From positions 17,501-81,500 of the forward strand of contig NW_025930578.1 in the NCBI RefSeq assembly GCF_000764305.2: a DNA stretch of 64,000 bases, given 5' to 3'. The notes beneath the pieces were generated by a model that saw only the letters and a list, made by a program, of their open reading frames with translations, made no database searches and had not been told where the DNA came from. This document shows, in pieces, positions 47,710 to 62,104 of the stretch; position 1 is the first letter of the stretch; each line of letters starts with the position of its first letter. Made by a program: the position numbers and the translations under genes. Source of the stretch: Hyalella azteca. Taxonomy: Eukaryota > Arthropoda > Malacostraca > Amphipoda > Hyalellidae.

Positions 47710-50690
47710 TTTATTAACAACTCAAAAAATCATATCTTTACCTTGAAAAAAATATACTCTTGGTTTAAAAAATCTATCACTGACGTGAAGAAAAATGTTT
47801 CATTGACATAAAAATACATATCATTGACTTTAAAAATATATCCTTGCGATAGAAAATTCGTCCTTGACATGAAAAAATGTATCCCTGAATAGAAAAAATA
47901 TATTTAGTTGATCAGAAAAAACTTCGTTCAGAGTTTCGTCCATAATCCAGATATTATTCGCAGAGAATTCGTACCTAATCGTGATTTCAGCCAACACCAT
48001 AAAAACTCATCAACTTTTAGCTCATTGGTGTTGACTGAAATCAACTTTTGGCAAGGCAAGAGTCAATAACTCGATAAGGGGTCATAAATACGCATAACTA
48101 GAAACTAAACCTGCTGCCTTGAGGCGGCAAATCAAAAAATCATGCAATATGATGTGTAATTTGTAATTCAAAAAGCTAGTCATAGTTTTGAAAAGGTCAT
48201 TGAGACAAATCTAATGATGTATAACACACGACTTCACCATGGGCGCTTTGCCCCGTGACACGCGTGGACCCGTTGCCCCACTAGGTATCATTTCAATGTA
48301 TATCGTGTCAACATTTTATTTTAAAAGCTAATAGTGTAAACTTGATCTCAAAATTATCCTATAACTATTACTTTCAAAATATAATTCACAGTAATTTCAA
48401 AAGCTTCATCTACAGTAATCGAAAACAGTTTTATTTAGCAGCAAAAAATTTTTATCTGGGCTAAAACAGTTATTCACAAATAACTTAATAACGCAAACAT
48501 TTAGCAAAACGTAAATCCGTACTCTTCATCCCAGTGAAACTGTCGACCGGCGGTAGAGAACACGGACCAATATCTGCCATACTTAGCGAGAAACCCGCTA
48601 TGAGCCCATGACCCGCAGTGGGCTCGCTGCCCCATGTTACTCTATATCATGATTCTTTAAAAGTGTATATTGATACACATTAAAGGCCGAGACAGTGTAA
48701 GTTGTCCGTGCAGCTTTTGGGATGTTAATATATATAATATAACATAAATAGATGTCTGCGACCGCACCCGTCACCATTAATCTGTCAGTATTCTAATGCA
48801 ATTAACTTATTTGATGACGTGATTAAATGCAGTGAAGACAAACGTAACGATTATATATGTGAATATATATAATATGAATAGTTTGATTAAGGTAATTTTT
48901 CAGGAATATAAAGTTTCCAATAAACAATGTTGGCAGATGTCTCATTGGGCACCATTTGATGTTGTAGAAAATTGATCGGTATTTTAACTATCAAAATTTG
49001 TTTGTAGATTAAATAACAACACTTGTATGATTGATTAGTTTGTTGTTTCATAAATATTGCGCAATAAAATATTATTATTGAAAAAATATTATTATTGTTA
49101 TATTGTTTCACAGAAAAATAGAACTCGCCGGATTTACTTCAATGATATTCGGAGCAATTTATTCCAAATTTTTTTTTCTACGCTATGTCAGCACGCTGCT
49201 CGTGCAGTGGGCAATAAATGAAAAAAAAACGTCCCAATAATTGGACAAAACGATCCAATTATTTCTATGTCAGACGTAACTTTAGTTTTTGAAAATGCGA
49301 TAAATCCAGACTATTTAGAGTTAGAAATTGATAAATAACTAGCATATATATAAATTAGGTAATACAAATATCTAAATAACTAAACCATTAATTTTCATCA
49401 TTATTGTCCCATGCTTATTTAAAAAAATTTCTCATCTAACTGGCTCGTGCCCAACAAATCATCTATGATCCGGTATGTGCTTTAAAGTGGCCACAGATTT
49501 AGGTCTTAGTCTACCAATATGGTAGACTAAGCTCCCTAATCGCACCCACTTATAACGCAATATTTTATTCTCATCAAATTGTTAATAAATTTTCTTCAAT
49601 CGGCTGGCAGATATTTAAGAAACCGATAAGTTGAATGCGATGAATTAGTGACGACTCTAAAAATATTAAATATTAAAAGATAATTCATAATTGAAGCACA
49701 CATATATAGGTAAATTCACGGAATTTATTATAAGAAATGTAATACTACGTAAGGTAAAATTCTGCAGACATAAGTCGAAATAAATTAGCTAAAACATTTT
49801 ACTAATAAGGGCTGCATTAGAGGGCCAAACTGAGTTCCGTCAAAGTATCATAAATAATATTTACGTTCCATGATATCATTGAACAAATACCTACTGTACT
49901 TCAAGATGAGTAATAACTTCAAATGACTAGTCCCACTATCCGAAGCAATGGTTTTACTAGATTAGTCGCTATTATATAGGAATATCTTTCTTGGGCCAGT
50001 CGTTTAGAATAGTTTAGGATAACTTCCCCTACTTTGAGAAGAGCTGTTGAGCTATGATGGCCGCTATGGTGAGATCAAGCATAGTGTTCTAATCACGATA
50101 TATGATAACTTTGTTCCATATAACGAGTCGTTTGTACTTTAACTTGTACTTGACGTTGTACTTCTAATACTAAAAGCTGCGTAAGGTCATTTTGACCTCA
50201 TCGAGCTTCTAGTGTTGATAAATTGACCCCAAATGACACAAGTTTCGCTTAAAAGTTTAGGATATATTGACTTGAAGTAAGTTAATGATTCACTTGTATC
50301 AGTTCAACAGTTTTCTATATATTACTGCGTAAAAATCGTTCTATTTAAATCATCCCATTTATACTTTTCCATTTTTATTCATTAAGTTAAATTCTTTTAT
50401 CCAATTTAAATTGTTAAAATAAAAAATATATTATATATATAATTGTTAAAATAATAATATCATTGAGCTATAAATTCCATTTTCTGCATGCATCGCGAGG
50501 TTTTCACGAATAAGATAGGGTTAAATTCAAAGGTTTTCAAAGAATAGGATAGTATCCTAAATAAATGTATCTCTCATATGATATATTTATTTGAGCCGTG
50601 GACGCATTAATTAAAATAAATAGCTTCTCTCACTCAATAACATGAAGGATTAAAGCTCTAAATAGAAAAAATCATACTACGTTAGATTAC
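47710..50690. other. No gene recognised
   Basis: Unique AT-rich DNA, with a degenerate ttgac-aaaaatatat word repeated at about 47750-47910. No array or coding segment can be supported. Confidence 0.5.
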
Positions 50691-50699
50691 GTCGATTCT

Positions 50700-50870
50700 G
50701 TCATCTTACGTCTGTCCTCACAACGCTGGTCGCACACTGACGTTGGTCTCCGTGCGCGTTGACGTATTCCATTCTAACGTCAGCTGACGTGTGACACAGC
50801 CAACGTTGACGTTGATTTACGTCGACGTCAAATTCATTCGATGGCCAAATTCGTTGACATCGGTAACGTA
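50700..50870. other. ACGT-rich segment
   Basis: Dense in acgt-containing words (cactgacgttggtctccg, acgtcagctgacgtgtg, ttacgtcgacgtcaa), several of them palindromic. The composition differs sharply from the flanks and resembles the interior of the 11365-12748 element. It is probably a mobile-element remnant. Confidence 0.5.
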
Positions 50871-51090
50871 GGATTACGGAGGATAACGTAGAATTAAGGA
50901 GGATTACGTAGAATTACGTAGGATTACGTAGGATTACGTAGGATTACGTAGGATTACGTAGGATTACGTAAGATTAGGTAGGATTACGTAGGATTACGTA
51001 GGATTACGTAGGATTACGTAGGATTACGTAGGATTACATAGGATTACGAAGGATTACGTAGTATTAAGTAGGATTCCGTAGGATTACCAT
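50870..51090. repeat. 10-bp minisatellite (ggattacgta)n
   Basis: About 20 copies of ggattacgta with scattered substitutions, purest at 50915-51030. Confidence 0.97.
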
Positions 51091-51714
51091 GAAATGTAAT
51101 AATGTTTTTCAACATTCGTGGGCCAAAGGCTGTTTGGAAACGAATGTCTCTTGGGTCAAGGTTTCATAAGAGTTTATTGATGGGATAAAAATTCTTCAGT
51201 ACTAAATAATATGACATTTATTATAGTTAATTATTAGCGTCGTTGTGAATTTTACAGTTCATCTCTTTCTTTATAACTCGGTATGAATCTTTTCCGAGCG
51301 GATTTCGTTCTTTAACAAATCGTTAAAAAAAATTATTTTATGGGCGCCTAAATGATTTGCGAAAATTCATCGATGAAAACTAGAATATATTATTAGTCAA
51401 TAAACGTTATGTTGTTTCCAAATAAAGTTTTCCTCAATTTTTTACTTTTTGTTTGTTTTATCAAGAATTTTTGATCCCAAACTCCCAGTAAACGAAGGAT
51501 TTTCTCCGGGAAGCATTTTTTAAATGTATAACCCGAACGTTTTTCGACCAAACGTTCACTAAGCAGCATTCACATGAACGTTCATGCTGCCGACATGTCG
51601 CACCCTAAAACGCACACGTTAATAACCCGTTCATGGCTCAAGACGCACGTACACAGCGCGTGCACACAGACGCCGCTCTGAAAATCGATGTCCTATTCAA
51701 GCTGAGAGAACAGC

Positions 51715-52210
51715 GCTGCCACTACCACTATTGCTGCCACTACCTCCATGCTAGTGCCACTACCTCCATGCTAGTGCCACTACCTCCACGCTAGTGCCAC
51801 TATACCCATGTTGGTGCCACTACCTCCATGTCAGTGCCACTACCTCCACGCTAGTGCCACAACCTCCATGCTAGTGTCACTACCTCCACGCTAGTGCCAC
51901 TACCTCCATGCTAGTGCCACAACCTCCACGTCAGTGCCACTACCACTATTTGTGCCACTGCCTCCATGCTAATGCCACTATACCCATGCTAGTGCCACTA
52001 CCTCCACGCTAGTGCCACTATACCCATGCTGGTGCCACTACCTCCATGTCAGTGCCACTACCTCCATGCTGGTGCCACTACCTCAATGCTATCAGTGTCA
52101 CTACCAGTGTCACTATCAATGTCACTATCAATGTCACTATCAGTGTCACTATCAGTGTCACTATCAGTGTCACTATCAATGTCACTATCAGTGTCACTAT
52201 CATAAATGTC
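51715..52210. repeat. 18-bp then 12-bp arrays (ctagtgccactacctcca; cagtgtcactat)
   Basis: Some 20 copies of an 18-mer gccactacctccatgcta give way near 52095 to 12-mers tcagtgtcacta up to 52205. ORFs reading CHYQ or SDTD are artefacts. Confidence 0.96.
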
Positions 52211-52659
52211 AACTAACATTGCCCAGGAGCGGCTGCTCCTCGATTTGCAGTAGCGGCATCTGTGGTGTAAGTTCCTCTTTAAGAGTGATGTGGGTTGAGA
52301 AATAATGATTAAACTACCACTATATTGTTCATAATTCCTCAAGTAACTTTTTTTACAGGTTCTACAATAATAGTGACAGCAGTAACAAAATTCTGTCACT
52401 AGTGTCATTGAATGAGGAGCGTCTACTTACATTAGTGGTTTAGTCACTAGCGACTCACTAGTCCCTAGCTCCGGCGAGTCTGCGTATAAATGAAGCAGCC
52501 TCCATGCACACCGACAACAATTATTTCTACTGTTAACTAAATTACGTCTAAAATCTTGATCCGGAATTGTGTGTGTATTCCGGTTCCGCAATTGTGTTGG
52601 ACTCGAACGTCGCGTTAGTCCGGCAATAAATGTCACTCCTATGAACGTGTCGGAATAAC

Positions 52660-52725
52660 AGAACCTCCAAATAACGGGTGTGTATAACGGGTCCGTATAA
52701 CGGGTTTGTATAACGGGCCTTATAA
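52660..52725. repeat. Short array (tataacgggt)
   Basis: Four to five copies of tgtataacgggt with variable first bases. Confidence 0.85.
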
Positions 52726-53009
52726 ACTTGTTAGGGAATAATCCGCCAGAAGCAAGTGTGACGGCGAAATCCGAGCTTGGGTCTAAAATGGTAACATACG
52801 TTCAAGTTGTGTCCCAGAATGACAAAAGAAAGAAAATATTTAGTGTTAACTCATCATGTATGCGATATATCTTTATTCAAAATAAGATTTAGTACGTGAA
52901 TCATTTTGCGTGAATGACAAGCAGAAAGAAAGATGCCGCCCCATTTTATTAAACTCTTTTATAAATTGTATAGAGTTTCGTGTGTCTTATTTCTAACTAT
53001 TTTGTACTG

Positions 53010-53215
53010 CATCTTAACGCAGCAGTTTTATATTGGGTATATTGTACTGCACCTTAACGCAGCAGTTTTATATTGGGTATATTGTACTGCGTTTTAACGC
53101 AGCAGTTTAAGCAGTTTTTTATTGGTTATATTGTACTGCACCTTAACGCAGCAGTTTTATATTGGGTATATTGTACTGCACCTTAACGTAGCAGTTTTTT
53201 ATTGTGTTTACTGTG
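53010..53215. repeat. About 42-bp array (ttgtactgcaccttaacgca)
   Basis: Five copies of ttgtactgcaccttaacgca plus gcagttttatattgggtata. Unit 3 has gttttaac in place of ccttaac. Confidence 0.93.
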
Positions 53216-54284
53216 CAGCACTCACAACGCAGTGCAGAGTAGAGGGAAATGCTAGAGGGGAAACACGGTTTTTTACCCTCTAAGGAAGTGAGAGTTGCGA
53301 GGGTATGCAGACAGCGGCTGCTGCAAATAACCCAGGATTTTTTGCCCTCGCTGTCTCGTCAGGACGCTGGGCTCTGTGTGAGTATCAATATTTTTGTATT
53401 TTTATGTATATAATCATCCTCAAGCATTGTTTGAGGTGAATATTTCTTATTTGCAACTCAATTACATGATAATTAATTTTGATTTGAAAATTGTATGGAA
53501 ATTGACTTATGAATCTAAGTATTATTTTCTTTTGTGATAAAACATACAAACATGTATGTGAACTATGAACGATCATCAGCTTCATATAATAACAACTGCC
53601 ATTAACAACAACAAACTGTTTTCCATTATTTTCAAATATCGGAACAATTAATAAAATCGGTCTTTCCATATTCGGTAAGAAATCCCTTTATATATTTCAT
53701 GCTAAGTCTTCAAGAAACTTCGATAAATAGATCCTTTGTTATATTTTTTTATCCTACCTACAACGCTAACTTCATGAAGCCAAGGTAATGCTTCCGATAT
53801 CAAGAGATTGGAATATTGTATACAATTTCACTTTACTTGCTTTCCTGACCTGTTCTAGTTATTATTTATTACACTATTTCGCCTCTTTGTCGTCCATTTT
53901 TGGCAATTATAAAACCACTCGAAATGAAGTGATTAGGTTATTGCTTTCATGGCTTCAATTAATTATTATTAACTGTTTCAATCCCTACGCTAAAATATTT
54001 TTAAAACCGATCATTAAAACTGATCATTATTAAAACCGATCATTCTTCTAACCGATCATCATTAAAATCTATCATCATTAAAACCGATCTTGTAATCCTG
54101 TCCTCCCTGGAACTGTTATCATCAAAATCATTACTCATATATTAGCGTACATATTTTACAAATTTATTTATTCTGTTATGTTTATGCTGTCAATGTAGAT
54201 TGCTTTTAGTATAGAAGTGTCGTTGCTTATCCCGCGGAATGGGGCATTATCTACATAATGTGAACGTATATACATTCTTTATGC

Positions 54285-54605
54285 AGGTTTTCTTGAAGAC
54301 AAGAGAATTTTTTCATTGACAATTTCTTATTAGTTATTTTATTAGTTATGGATATTTTTATTAGTTATGTTATGTTTTTATTAGTTATGTTATGTTTTTA
54401 TTAGTTATGTTATGTTTATTTATTAGTTATGGACATTTTTATTTATTTTATCATTTCCATCGGTATCCTGATTTTCGATTGACTATTGCCAACGAAAAAT
54501 ATTGACCTATATATTGAAAAAATTACTAAGAAAGTTGTCAATAAAACCAATTTTCCGGTCTTCAATGAAACCTGCTTAAAGGAACAAATTCTACCAACGT
54601 ATATA
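54285..54605. mobile_element. MITE-like element sharing ends with 45428-45507
   Basis: Left: gcaggttttcttgaagacaa plus gagaatt. Right: ccggtcttcaatgaaacctg plus cttaaaggaacaa. These are inverted versions of one another and match the arms at 45428. The interior holds a ttattagttatgttatgttt array at about 54335-54440. Confidence 0.75.
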
Positions 54606-55855
54606 CGTTCCTACACATCCTATATCTAAACGTTCCTCCAATCATCGTCCATTCATTGCCATTATTCAATTCCCCTCAAAAAGTATATCTTAGCATGGCT
54701 TTGAAATGTTTTCGCCATGACTTTGTATTGATAGTTCCCAAGACCTAAGGCTCCTGAATCCCGAGCCGAGTTTGAGTCTAAAAAAATCGGCCCAGTCACA
54801 TTGATGACACAAGTTGAAAAGTGATAACTTTCCCCCGTAGACTTCAGACATCTGACACGCATCGCGCCTTAGCCCGAGCTCGTCCGCTAAAAATTCTGGG
54901 TCGGTCGGAAATCTTTTTGCACTTCACAAAGTATTCTAAATATTGAATAAATAGTGAGCAGTGAAATTTTATTATATTCTAACAAATTTAGCTTCGTGAT
55001 ATTACGCGAGAGTTACTCAATGACTTCATATAAAAATATATCGTTGCTCACTCCAAAGTCATAAAAACTTTTAAAACTTTTTATATTCCCAATTCTCATT
55101 TTATTCATCAGGAACACGCCATTAATAAAATAAGTAAACTACATTAATTAAAAAAAGAAGCTGTATACCAATTCGTTCATTAAAATTATGGTTGGTATAA
55201 GTTGCAAAAAAACGTGTTGCCAATTAATAACGTAGTAGATTTGAAAAAAACACGAATAGAAAGTAAAGTGACAATGGTTGAGGTATGGAGAGTTAAAAAT
55301 GTAAAAAATAGTTTGAACCGATTTTCCAGCATATGTAAAGAGCGTCGTTGCAAGTTGTACAAGCACCGAGGTTACTACAATATTTCGTGCTGACTGTAAT
55401 TATTAGTCATAACTGTCATATATATTAACAGTTCTTATGTGAGCTAATAAGCTTTCAATAACAGTAATTGTTAAACCGCAATACCATATAAAAACTGAAA
55501 ATATACATTTTCAAAAATCCATAATAAAAATTAAATAAGTAATAAAATAAATAAATTTATTAGTAACAAAGTTTTCATATATTATAAAAAGGATCAAATG
55601 AATATTCCGCCCCTGTTCATCTGCCGCGACGGTATGAATGTTCACTGAACGTCATTCAATTAGCCGCGCGAATGCAAGAGGAAATTTTAATTAGTGTAAT
55701 CGTCTTGCAATGACGTCATCCAATTACAGCGGACAACTCGCATGGAAATGCCAGCAGAGTTTCCAGGGACGTGCGTCGCAAACCTACGTAAAATAAATGC
55801 GCGCATGGAATCCCTTTTGAATATTTTCAATTATCTTATGATATAAGCTCAGGTG
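54606..55855. other. No gene recognised
   Basis: Unique AT-rich DNA. Short ORFs at 54662-54862 (-) and 55202-55393 (+) show no family resemblance or splice support. Confidence 0.5.
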
Positions 55856-55867
55856 TATTTAAGAGCG

Positions 55868-56235
55868 TGCAGGGAATGAAAATGAAAGTTTCAAAGTGAG
55901 TGGGGAATGGAAGTGAAAGTTATGGACTTTGAAATTATGGAAGGGGGGAAAGAAAGTGAAAGTTGCAAAGTAAGGGGGGATGAAAGTGAAAGTTTCAAAG
56001 CGAATGATGGATAAAGTAAAAATTTCAAAGCTAGTGGGGAATGAAAGTGAAAGTTCCAAAGTGAGTGAGGAATGAAAGTGAAAGTTTCAAACTGAGTGTG
56101 AAATGAAAATGAAAGTTTCTAAGTGAATAGGGATTGAAAGTGAAAATTTCAAAGTGAGTTGGGAATGACAATGAAAGTCTCGAGTTGAGTTTGGAATGAA
56201 AGTGAAAGTTTCGAAGTCAGTAGGGAATGAGAGGT
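55868..56235. repeat. About 36-bp purine-rich array (gaaagtgaaagtttcaaagt)
   Basis: Ten degenerate copies of gggaatgaaagtgaaagttt plus caaagtgagtg. Confidence 0.93.
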
Positions 56236-56579
56236 CCCGTTTACAATTATCGGATCAAACAAAAAAAATCAAGTTTCGGTCATTGTTGAACAGAATAAAA
56301 AAAATTCGGAACAATATATATTATTTCAATCTTATTATAGTTATTGTTCATGATTATTTAATTACGATTCACGCATGCTAATCATCATAATAAAAAAAAT
56401 TGTAGCGATAATCATGTGTAATTTGTCACATGTTCTTCCATGGCCGCTAATTATGCATTAATGATGAAAAATAAGGATATTTTTAAAAACTTGCATTAAG
56501 TATATTATTCCGCCCCACTTATATGTTTTCAGTGGTCACATGGAGACATAACGGATTTGTTCATGTAACAACAATAACC

Positions 56580-56760
56580 CCCAAGAATCACTCCCAAATT
56601 ATCACTCCCCAATTATCACTCCCAATTATCACTCCCAATTATCACTCCCCAATTATCACTCCCCAATTATCACTCCCCAATTATCACTCCCAATTATCAC
56701 TCCCCAATTATCACTCCCCAATTACCACTCCCCAATTATCACCCCCCAATTACCCCCTAA
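56580..56760. repeat. 13-15 bp array (cccaattatcact)
   Basis: About 12 copies of cccaattatcact, with one or two extra c. Confidence 0.95.
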
Positions 56761-56769
56761 GGGGAACCC

Positions 56770-59700
56770 TATTAGACCCCGGGTGTCTACGCGGCAATTA
56801 AAGCGATGCGCGTTAGGGCGTGTCGTTCACCACACCAATCATTAATCACAATATTTCGTGATTTTTATTATTCACTATTATTGTTTCAATATTGTTTCAT
56901 TGTGAGGGCATGCATCTAAACATTAAAATTCATGTTTTAAATTTCCCCTTGTTTCTATACTTCTACTAGACTAATTTAAAAAAGGTTTATTTTAAGTCGT
57001 TTTTTTCTAAATTTAATTAGATTAAGAAGTGGAATTTTAATCTATTTCCATTTTTTTGTGTTCTTTTTATCAATGATTCGTCGAAATTATTTCTCACAAT
57101 TTCAATAGTTACACGGTCCAAAAAAAAAATATATATATCCTCAAACCGTGTAACCTTCGAACGTAATTCTTCTAAACAAATTAATTTATTTAATATCAAT
57201 TGAACAACCATATATAATATCTAGACTATAATGCTTATTATATTGGCTAGAAAAACACTCTTCTAAACTAATTATGAGTCTGTTATACGACTCATTACTA
57301 AGAAGATGAATATTGGAACAATTTATATTTATTAAACTTATTCTGCAGTGGTCAGACTGAGACTTCATTTCGTCATCGGCTTTGTTCATACAGAAAGAAT
57401 AAGCTTAAAACCATAAATTTTACCATACATTCTTACAACAAATGTTTTCAAATCTAGCTTTATTGAAATAATCGAAATACATGATATAGTAGTTTATGAA
57501 CATTTCATATTTAGTTTTAATTTTGAAATTCCTTGATTAATAATAATTTTACATCACGAGAAGAGTATATATTTATCTCTTAACTCATATAATTAATCGC
57601 GAACGTAAATATTCAAAACTGCTCTTGCGTAATAAATAAATTTCTTTAGTAATGAAGAAATTAATAATACATTAGCATTTGAACTTTCGAGGGGTCATCA
57701 TCTTCCCTCGGACAATCCTCTTTCCCTCGCACCAGTCGATACATTTTCCTTGCTTGAAGATCCATTTTTTAACACTCATCCTATCCTAGCGACATTACTA
57801 AGGTCATAAAAATTAAATTGGCATAAATTCACTAATATTTCGATTTTACAAACATACACTTTCAAATTAGTGCCGATAAAATTACTTCGGAAATTTAATA
57901 TTACGCGGTGTTACACACACACCCTCACTCGGCGGCTGCCAGCCCGATACTAAGTCTCAGTTTCAAGACCGTCCATGCGCCAGGTAATTTTCCCCAGCGC
58001 CATCTGTTGTCCTGTTCACACAGCATTAAATGTTTTGTCTTACAGAGACGGCATTAAATGAGACATCTCCACAAGTCATCTTAATAATGTTTCGAAGTAA
58101 AATTTATTATTCTATTTAACGATAGTTCATAGCTGCGAAGGAGGCAACTCTCTCATTAAAATGGAACAAATACTTAAGTATGTTATGTTCCCTTGCCTAT
58201 ACGCTCTGTTGTCAACGGCTGGTGACATGGTAATCCAGATGCAGGATGAAGGATGGCTCCTTAATGCATCATTGGTATTTAACATTTAAACCATTATTTA
58301 TTACTCTTATTTGATCAATGAACATATTCCCGGTTGCCATTTCTCAAGCAAGTGAATAAATATGAGTTAACATGACAGCGTTCACGGAGGGAGTGTGAGA
58401 ACATTTATATGTAATTATTCTGCTACGTATTGTAAAGTCTACGCACAATGCAACTTATATTTAACTAATTTTTTCAGGATGATAATTTGGAAAAACCCAC
58501 CAGTATCAACACAAATTGAAAATTTTCAATATAAATTCAATTTTTTTTAATAAAGACGAGGACATGTGTCAGACAAGCCAGGGTGTAGCCGCGAGGGTAA
58601 GGTCGGTGCAGAGGGCGTTAACTTGACTCCCCTCGGCACGTCTAACTTTCTCGCTTGTTCCTAACGAAGCCGTCGAGGGTAGCGAGTTGGGGTGAAAAAA
58701 TAAGTTTGTATCTATGTACTCACACTTATAATAGCCGGTATATGTATATACTCCTACTTATGATCATCCATATACCTATAGACTTACATCTATAATCGTG
58801 CTTAAATTTACAGGCTGTCATTTATGGTCGACCGTAATTTGAAGAGATTGCATTACTACTCACAATGTATAGCTATTTTTAAAATATTATACCTATTGTC
58901 GTGACAATCGATATACAAATAATCTGAGAGAGGCAAGGTTTGCAAAATATGCTAATTTAATTGTTTCCCTAATGAAATATTAATATTTGAAAAACATTTC
59001 ATGCCAACTGTATTGTTTTCAACTGCTTTGCCAGTAGCCTCTTTTCATAAATTTATGAACCTTAATTTCCTGGAAATCATAGATGCGTGTAAAAATTCGT
59101 TCATTTATATTTTCTTGAACTATAAATCAAATTAGGTTTCGTTAGTATATTTACTTTATGATTTATAAATAATTACGTGGTTCATTTGCAATTTATGTCG
59201 AACTAAGCTTCAATTATAAATACGGAAGCCATTTATTCTCCATAGCAATCTTCATTTTTTTCGGTGCTATACATTGTGTTATGAAACAAGTCATTTTTGT
59301 TCAAGTACTCTCATATAGACATACTGTACATATAAATGTAAATAATTAAATATTTATATACATTTTACTATTATTAATTTGAAAACTTCGGCGGATAGAA
59401 AGATGTAAATAAGAGTAATGTAACATTAATGGGATTATTATTATTATATTTTCAACAGTAATTATAAATTTTATAAATATATATACCATATATACATTAA
59501 TACTGATTTAATCAGACTATTCAAATTCAACCTTTAACAAAAAATTTTGTTCGCAATAATCAGAGCGTCTGTCCAATTTCTTAGAAAAATATTGGCTAGT
59601 TTCTTAGCAAGCTAATAGTCTCATTGGGACCTCGTATATAATAATAATTTGTTATGCAATATTTCAATTGAACCTACAATAACGCATAGTAGTTACAAGA

Positions 59701-60030
59701 CCAGCTTTACAGCAGATCGACATAAACTGGGAATTTCATTAGTGAATATGAGCTTGTATGAAGAAATTTAAAAATTACAATCTAGATTTTTTAGATGATA
59801 GGCGCTTTCAGTTCAAAATCCAGATGGTAATACTCAGAAGCAAATGGCGATTAACCTGTTAATTAACGAATTCAAGTATGATAACATAATTGTGTCAGTC
59901 AGTATTATTTCCTCAACAAGCAAGATATAACAGCTTGTTCCTTGCCATTGATGAATTAATGTCATCCTTTCCACGGCGGCGTTCATTAATGCTTTCACGT
60001 CAGTCCTCTTACGAGGCACTCCATTCAAAA
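56770..60030. other. No gene recognised
   Basis: Mostly AT-rich unique DNA. A higher-GC patch at about 58565-58700 (cagggtgtagccgcgagg, cgaagccgtcgagggtag) and another at 57910-58025 could be parts of a gene or element, but neither gives an open conserved frame. Confidence 0.45.
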
Positions 60031-60465
60031 GGATTCAAAATGACACTCCACTTATAAAGCACTCCTTTCAAGAAATCACTTCAATTCCGAAGCACTCTAT
60101 AAAAAATAAACTCAAAATGTTATTCCATTAAGCACTCCCTTCAAAAAATCCCTTCAATTATTAGGCGCTCTTTTAAAAAGATTCAAAATGCCACTCAGTT
60201 TATAGAGCACTTTTTGCAAGAAATGCCTTCATTTATGAGGCACTCTATTAAAAAAACTCTAAGTGCCACTCCTTTTATATATAAAGCACTCCCTTCAAGA
60301 AATCACTTCAATTATGAGGCACTCTATTAAAAAATTTGAATGCCACTCCGGTTATATGGTACTCTACTTAAAAAAGCACTTCACTTAAAAGGCACTCCAT
60401 GAACAAAGAATGAAAATTACAGTTCACTTATAAGATTTTCCATTCAAAAAGACACTCGGCCAATA
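60030..60465. repeat. 55-65 bp degenerate array (gcactccattcaaaa)
   Basis: Nine or so copies with words aaaatgccactccactta and aagcactcccttcaagaaat. Confidence 0.88.
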
Positions 60466-61905
60466 ATATACTTCGCTTTCACGTGTATACACTTTCCCAA
60501 CAAATCGCTTTCCATCAATAAGGTTCTTAATATTCCAATCATACAGTACTTGATACTGCCTTCGATCTTCAAGATATTTTCATAATAATGTTTAAATATC
60601 AAGTAATATTCACACTGTAAACATAAGTGACAATAAGTTCTCTGTACAACGATCATAAGATTAATAATAAGCAGTGGTAAATTTCAAGATGAGACATACT
60701 TAATTAACCCTCGTTTGGGATACATAATTCAAGAGAGAGACGCTATCGACGGTTGAATATCTTTTGCGGCAATTATTTTTCAATTATTATTGTTGTTCCC
60801 GGCAATTATTTATTAATTACTTTCAATCTTACATTCAGTGGCTGTAATGTGTCGCGCGAGCCTACTCATTATATCTTGGTGTAGTTGATAAGGATTAAAA
60901 AAATAATAGTTTTGCGTCCCACATACTTTGGGGTTTGTGATTCTTACTTCGTTTTTTTCTTTATTAAAGATCGATTTAATGCGTTCTGTACAACAATAGT
61001 GACTAACATCCCAATATATTCTCAGCTAAATCACCAAGTATGTAATTAGGTTGCAAACCGAATTTCTTCACAGAGTAGAATTACATCCATCATTCTGTAT
61101 GTTCGGCTTTCAAATTGAATGTGATTCTACATGTAATACATTCGTTATATTCATGTATGTAATTTCCTTTTTTTTGCGTCCATATTGAATCGATAAGAAT
61201 TTTCGACTGAATATTAAACTAGGAAATTACACTCTAACTGACATGTTTACGAGGAACCTTCTAAGACCTAACAAAATTTAGAGTCGCCCCAGGTTCTGGT
61301 AATCCAAATCAGAAGCTGCCGCGACTGTAAATTTTCACTGGGTATTAACCCAAGGCTAAGGCGTCTCACAAAATCGTGTGTGCTACAAGAAGTGCGTGTC
61401 CTCGATGCACCCTAGCCTCGCTAAGCCTCATAAGCCTCATTTGTTGGTCTAATGTGAGACATGGCATCTGGAGTCTCATAATTTGATCCTGGACCGACAC
61501 TCTATGAGAAAATTTTAAACCCAAAAACTTCGCAACGCTTGCACGGATCGAGAACTATTCTTTCTCTCACCGTGTGAATAACACGATGGCTTCCATTCAC
61601 TGTATGAACCCAAAGAACTAAAATAATTTTAGGCCAATTCCATTCCGAATTACCTGCAATTTTTTGTTTCACTTCAAATTTTCTACATTACTAGCTTGAT
61701 ACAATTGAAATTGCTGAGTTTTTTTAGTTGCTCGTAGAATAAGCCACGGTTTATTGAGGACAAAATTTCGAACCCAGGGTTCACAAACGAATGTATCATA
61801 TTGCCCGAATATTGATCACTTTTCTTATCCCCAACACAAACAAAGAGCTGACATGGCAATGGTTCACCCCTTTGCCGAGCTAAGCTGGGTCATGATGCCT
61901 TCAAA
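60466..61905. other. No gene recognised
   Basis: AT-rich unique DNA. The patch at about 61270-61560 has more balanced composition and no long frame; it may be an old element. Confidence 0.45.
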
Positions 61906-61911
61906 AACAGA

Positions 61912-62058
61912 CTAGACGAAGCTATGCAGGAGCATATGTTCAGTCATAAAATGCCTAGCAAATTACGGACCAGGCAATAAGTCCAGACGAAGCTATGCAG
62001 GAGCATATGTTCAGTCTTAAAATGCCTAGCAAATTACGGACCAGGCAATAAGTCCAGC
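61912..62058. repeat. Two direct copies of a 73-bp unit
   Basis: agacgaagctatgcaggagc through aattacggaccaggcaataa is present at about 61915 and 61982, differing at one base (cataaa/cttaaa). Confidence 0.92.
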
Positions 62059-62104
62059 AGCTATCTCAATCAATCGTCAGTTATGGAAAGACCGGGTTCC
62101 AAAG

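Noticed and set aside
53220..53390. Higher-GC patch with a gtgagt donor, considered as a 5' exon or promoter
   Set aside because: No open conserved frame and no partner exon downstream.
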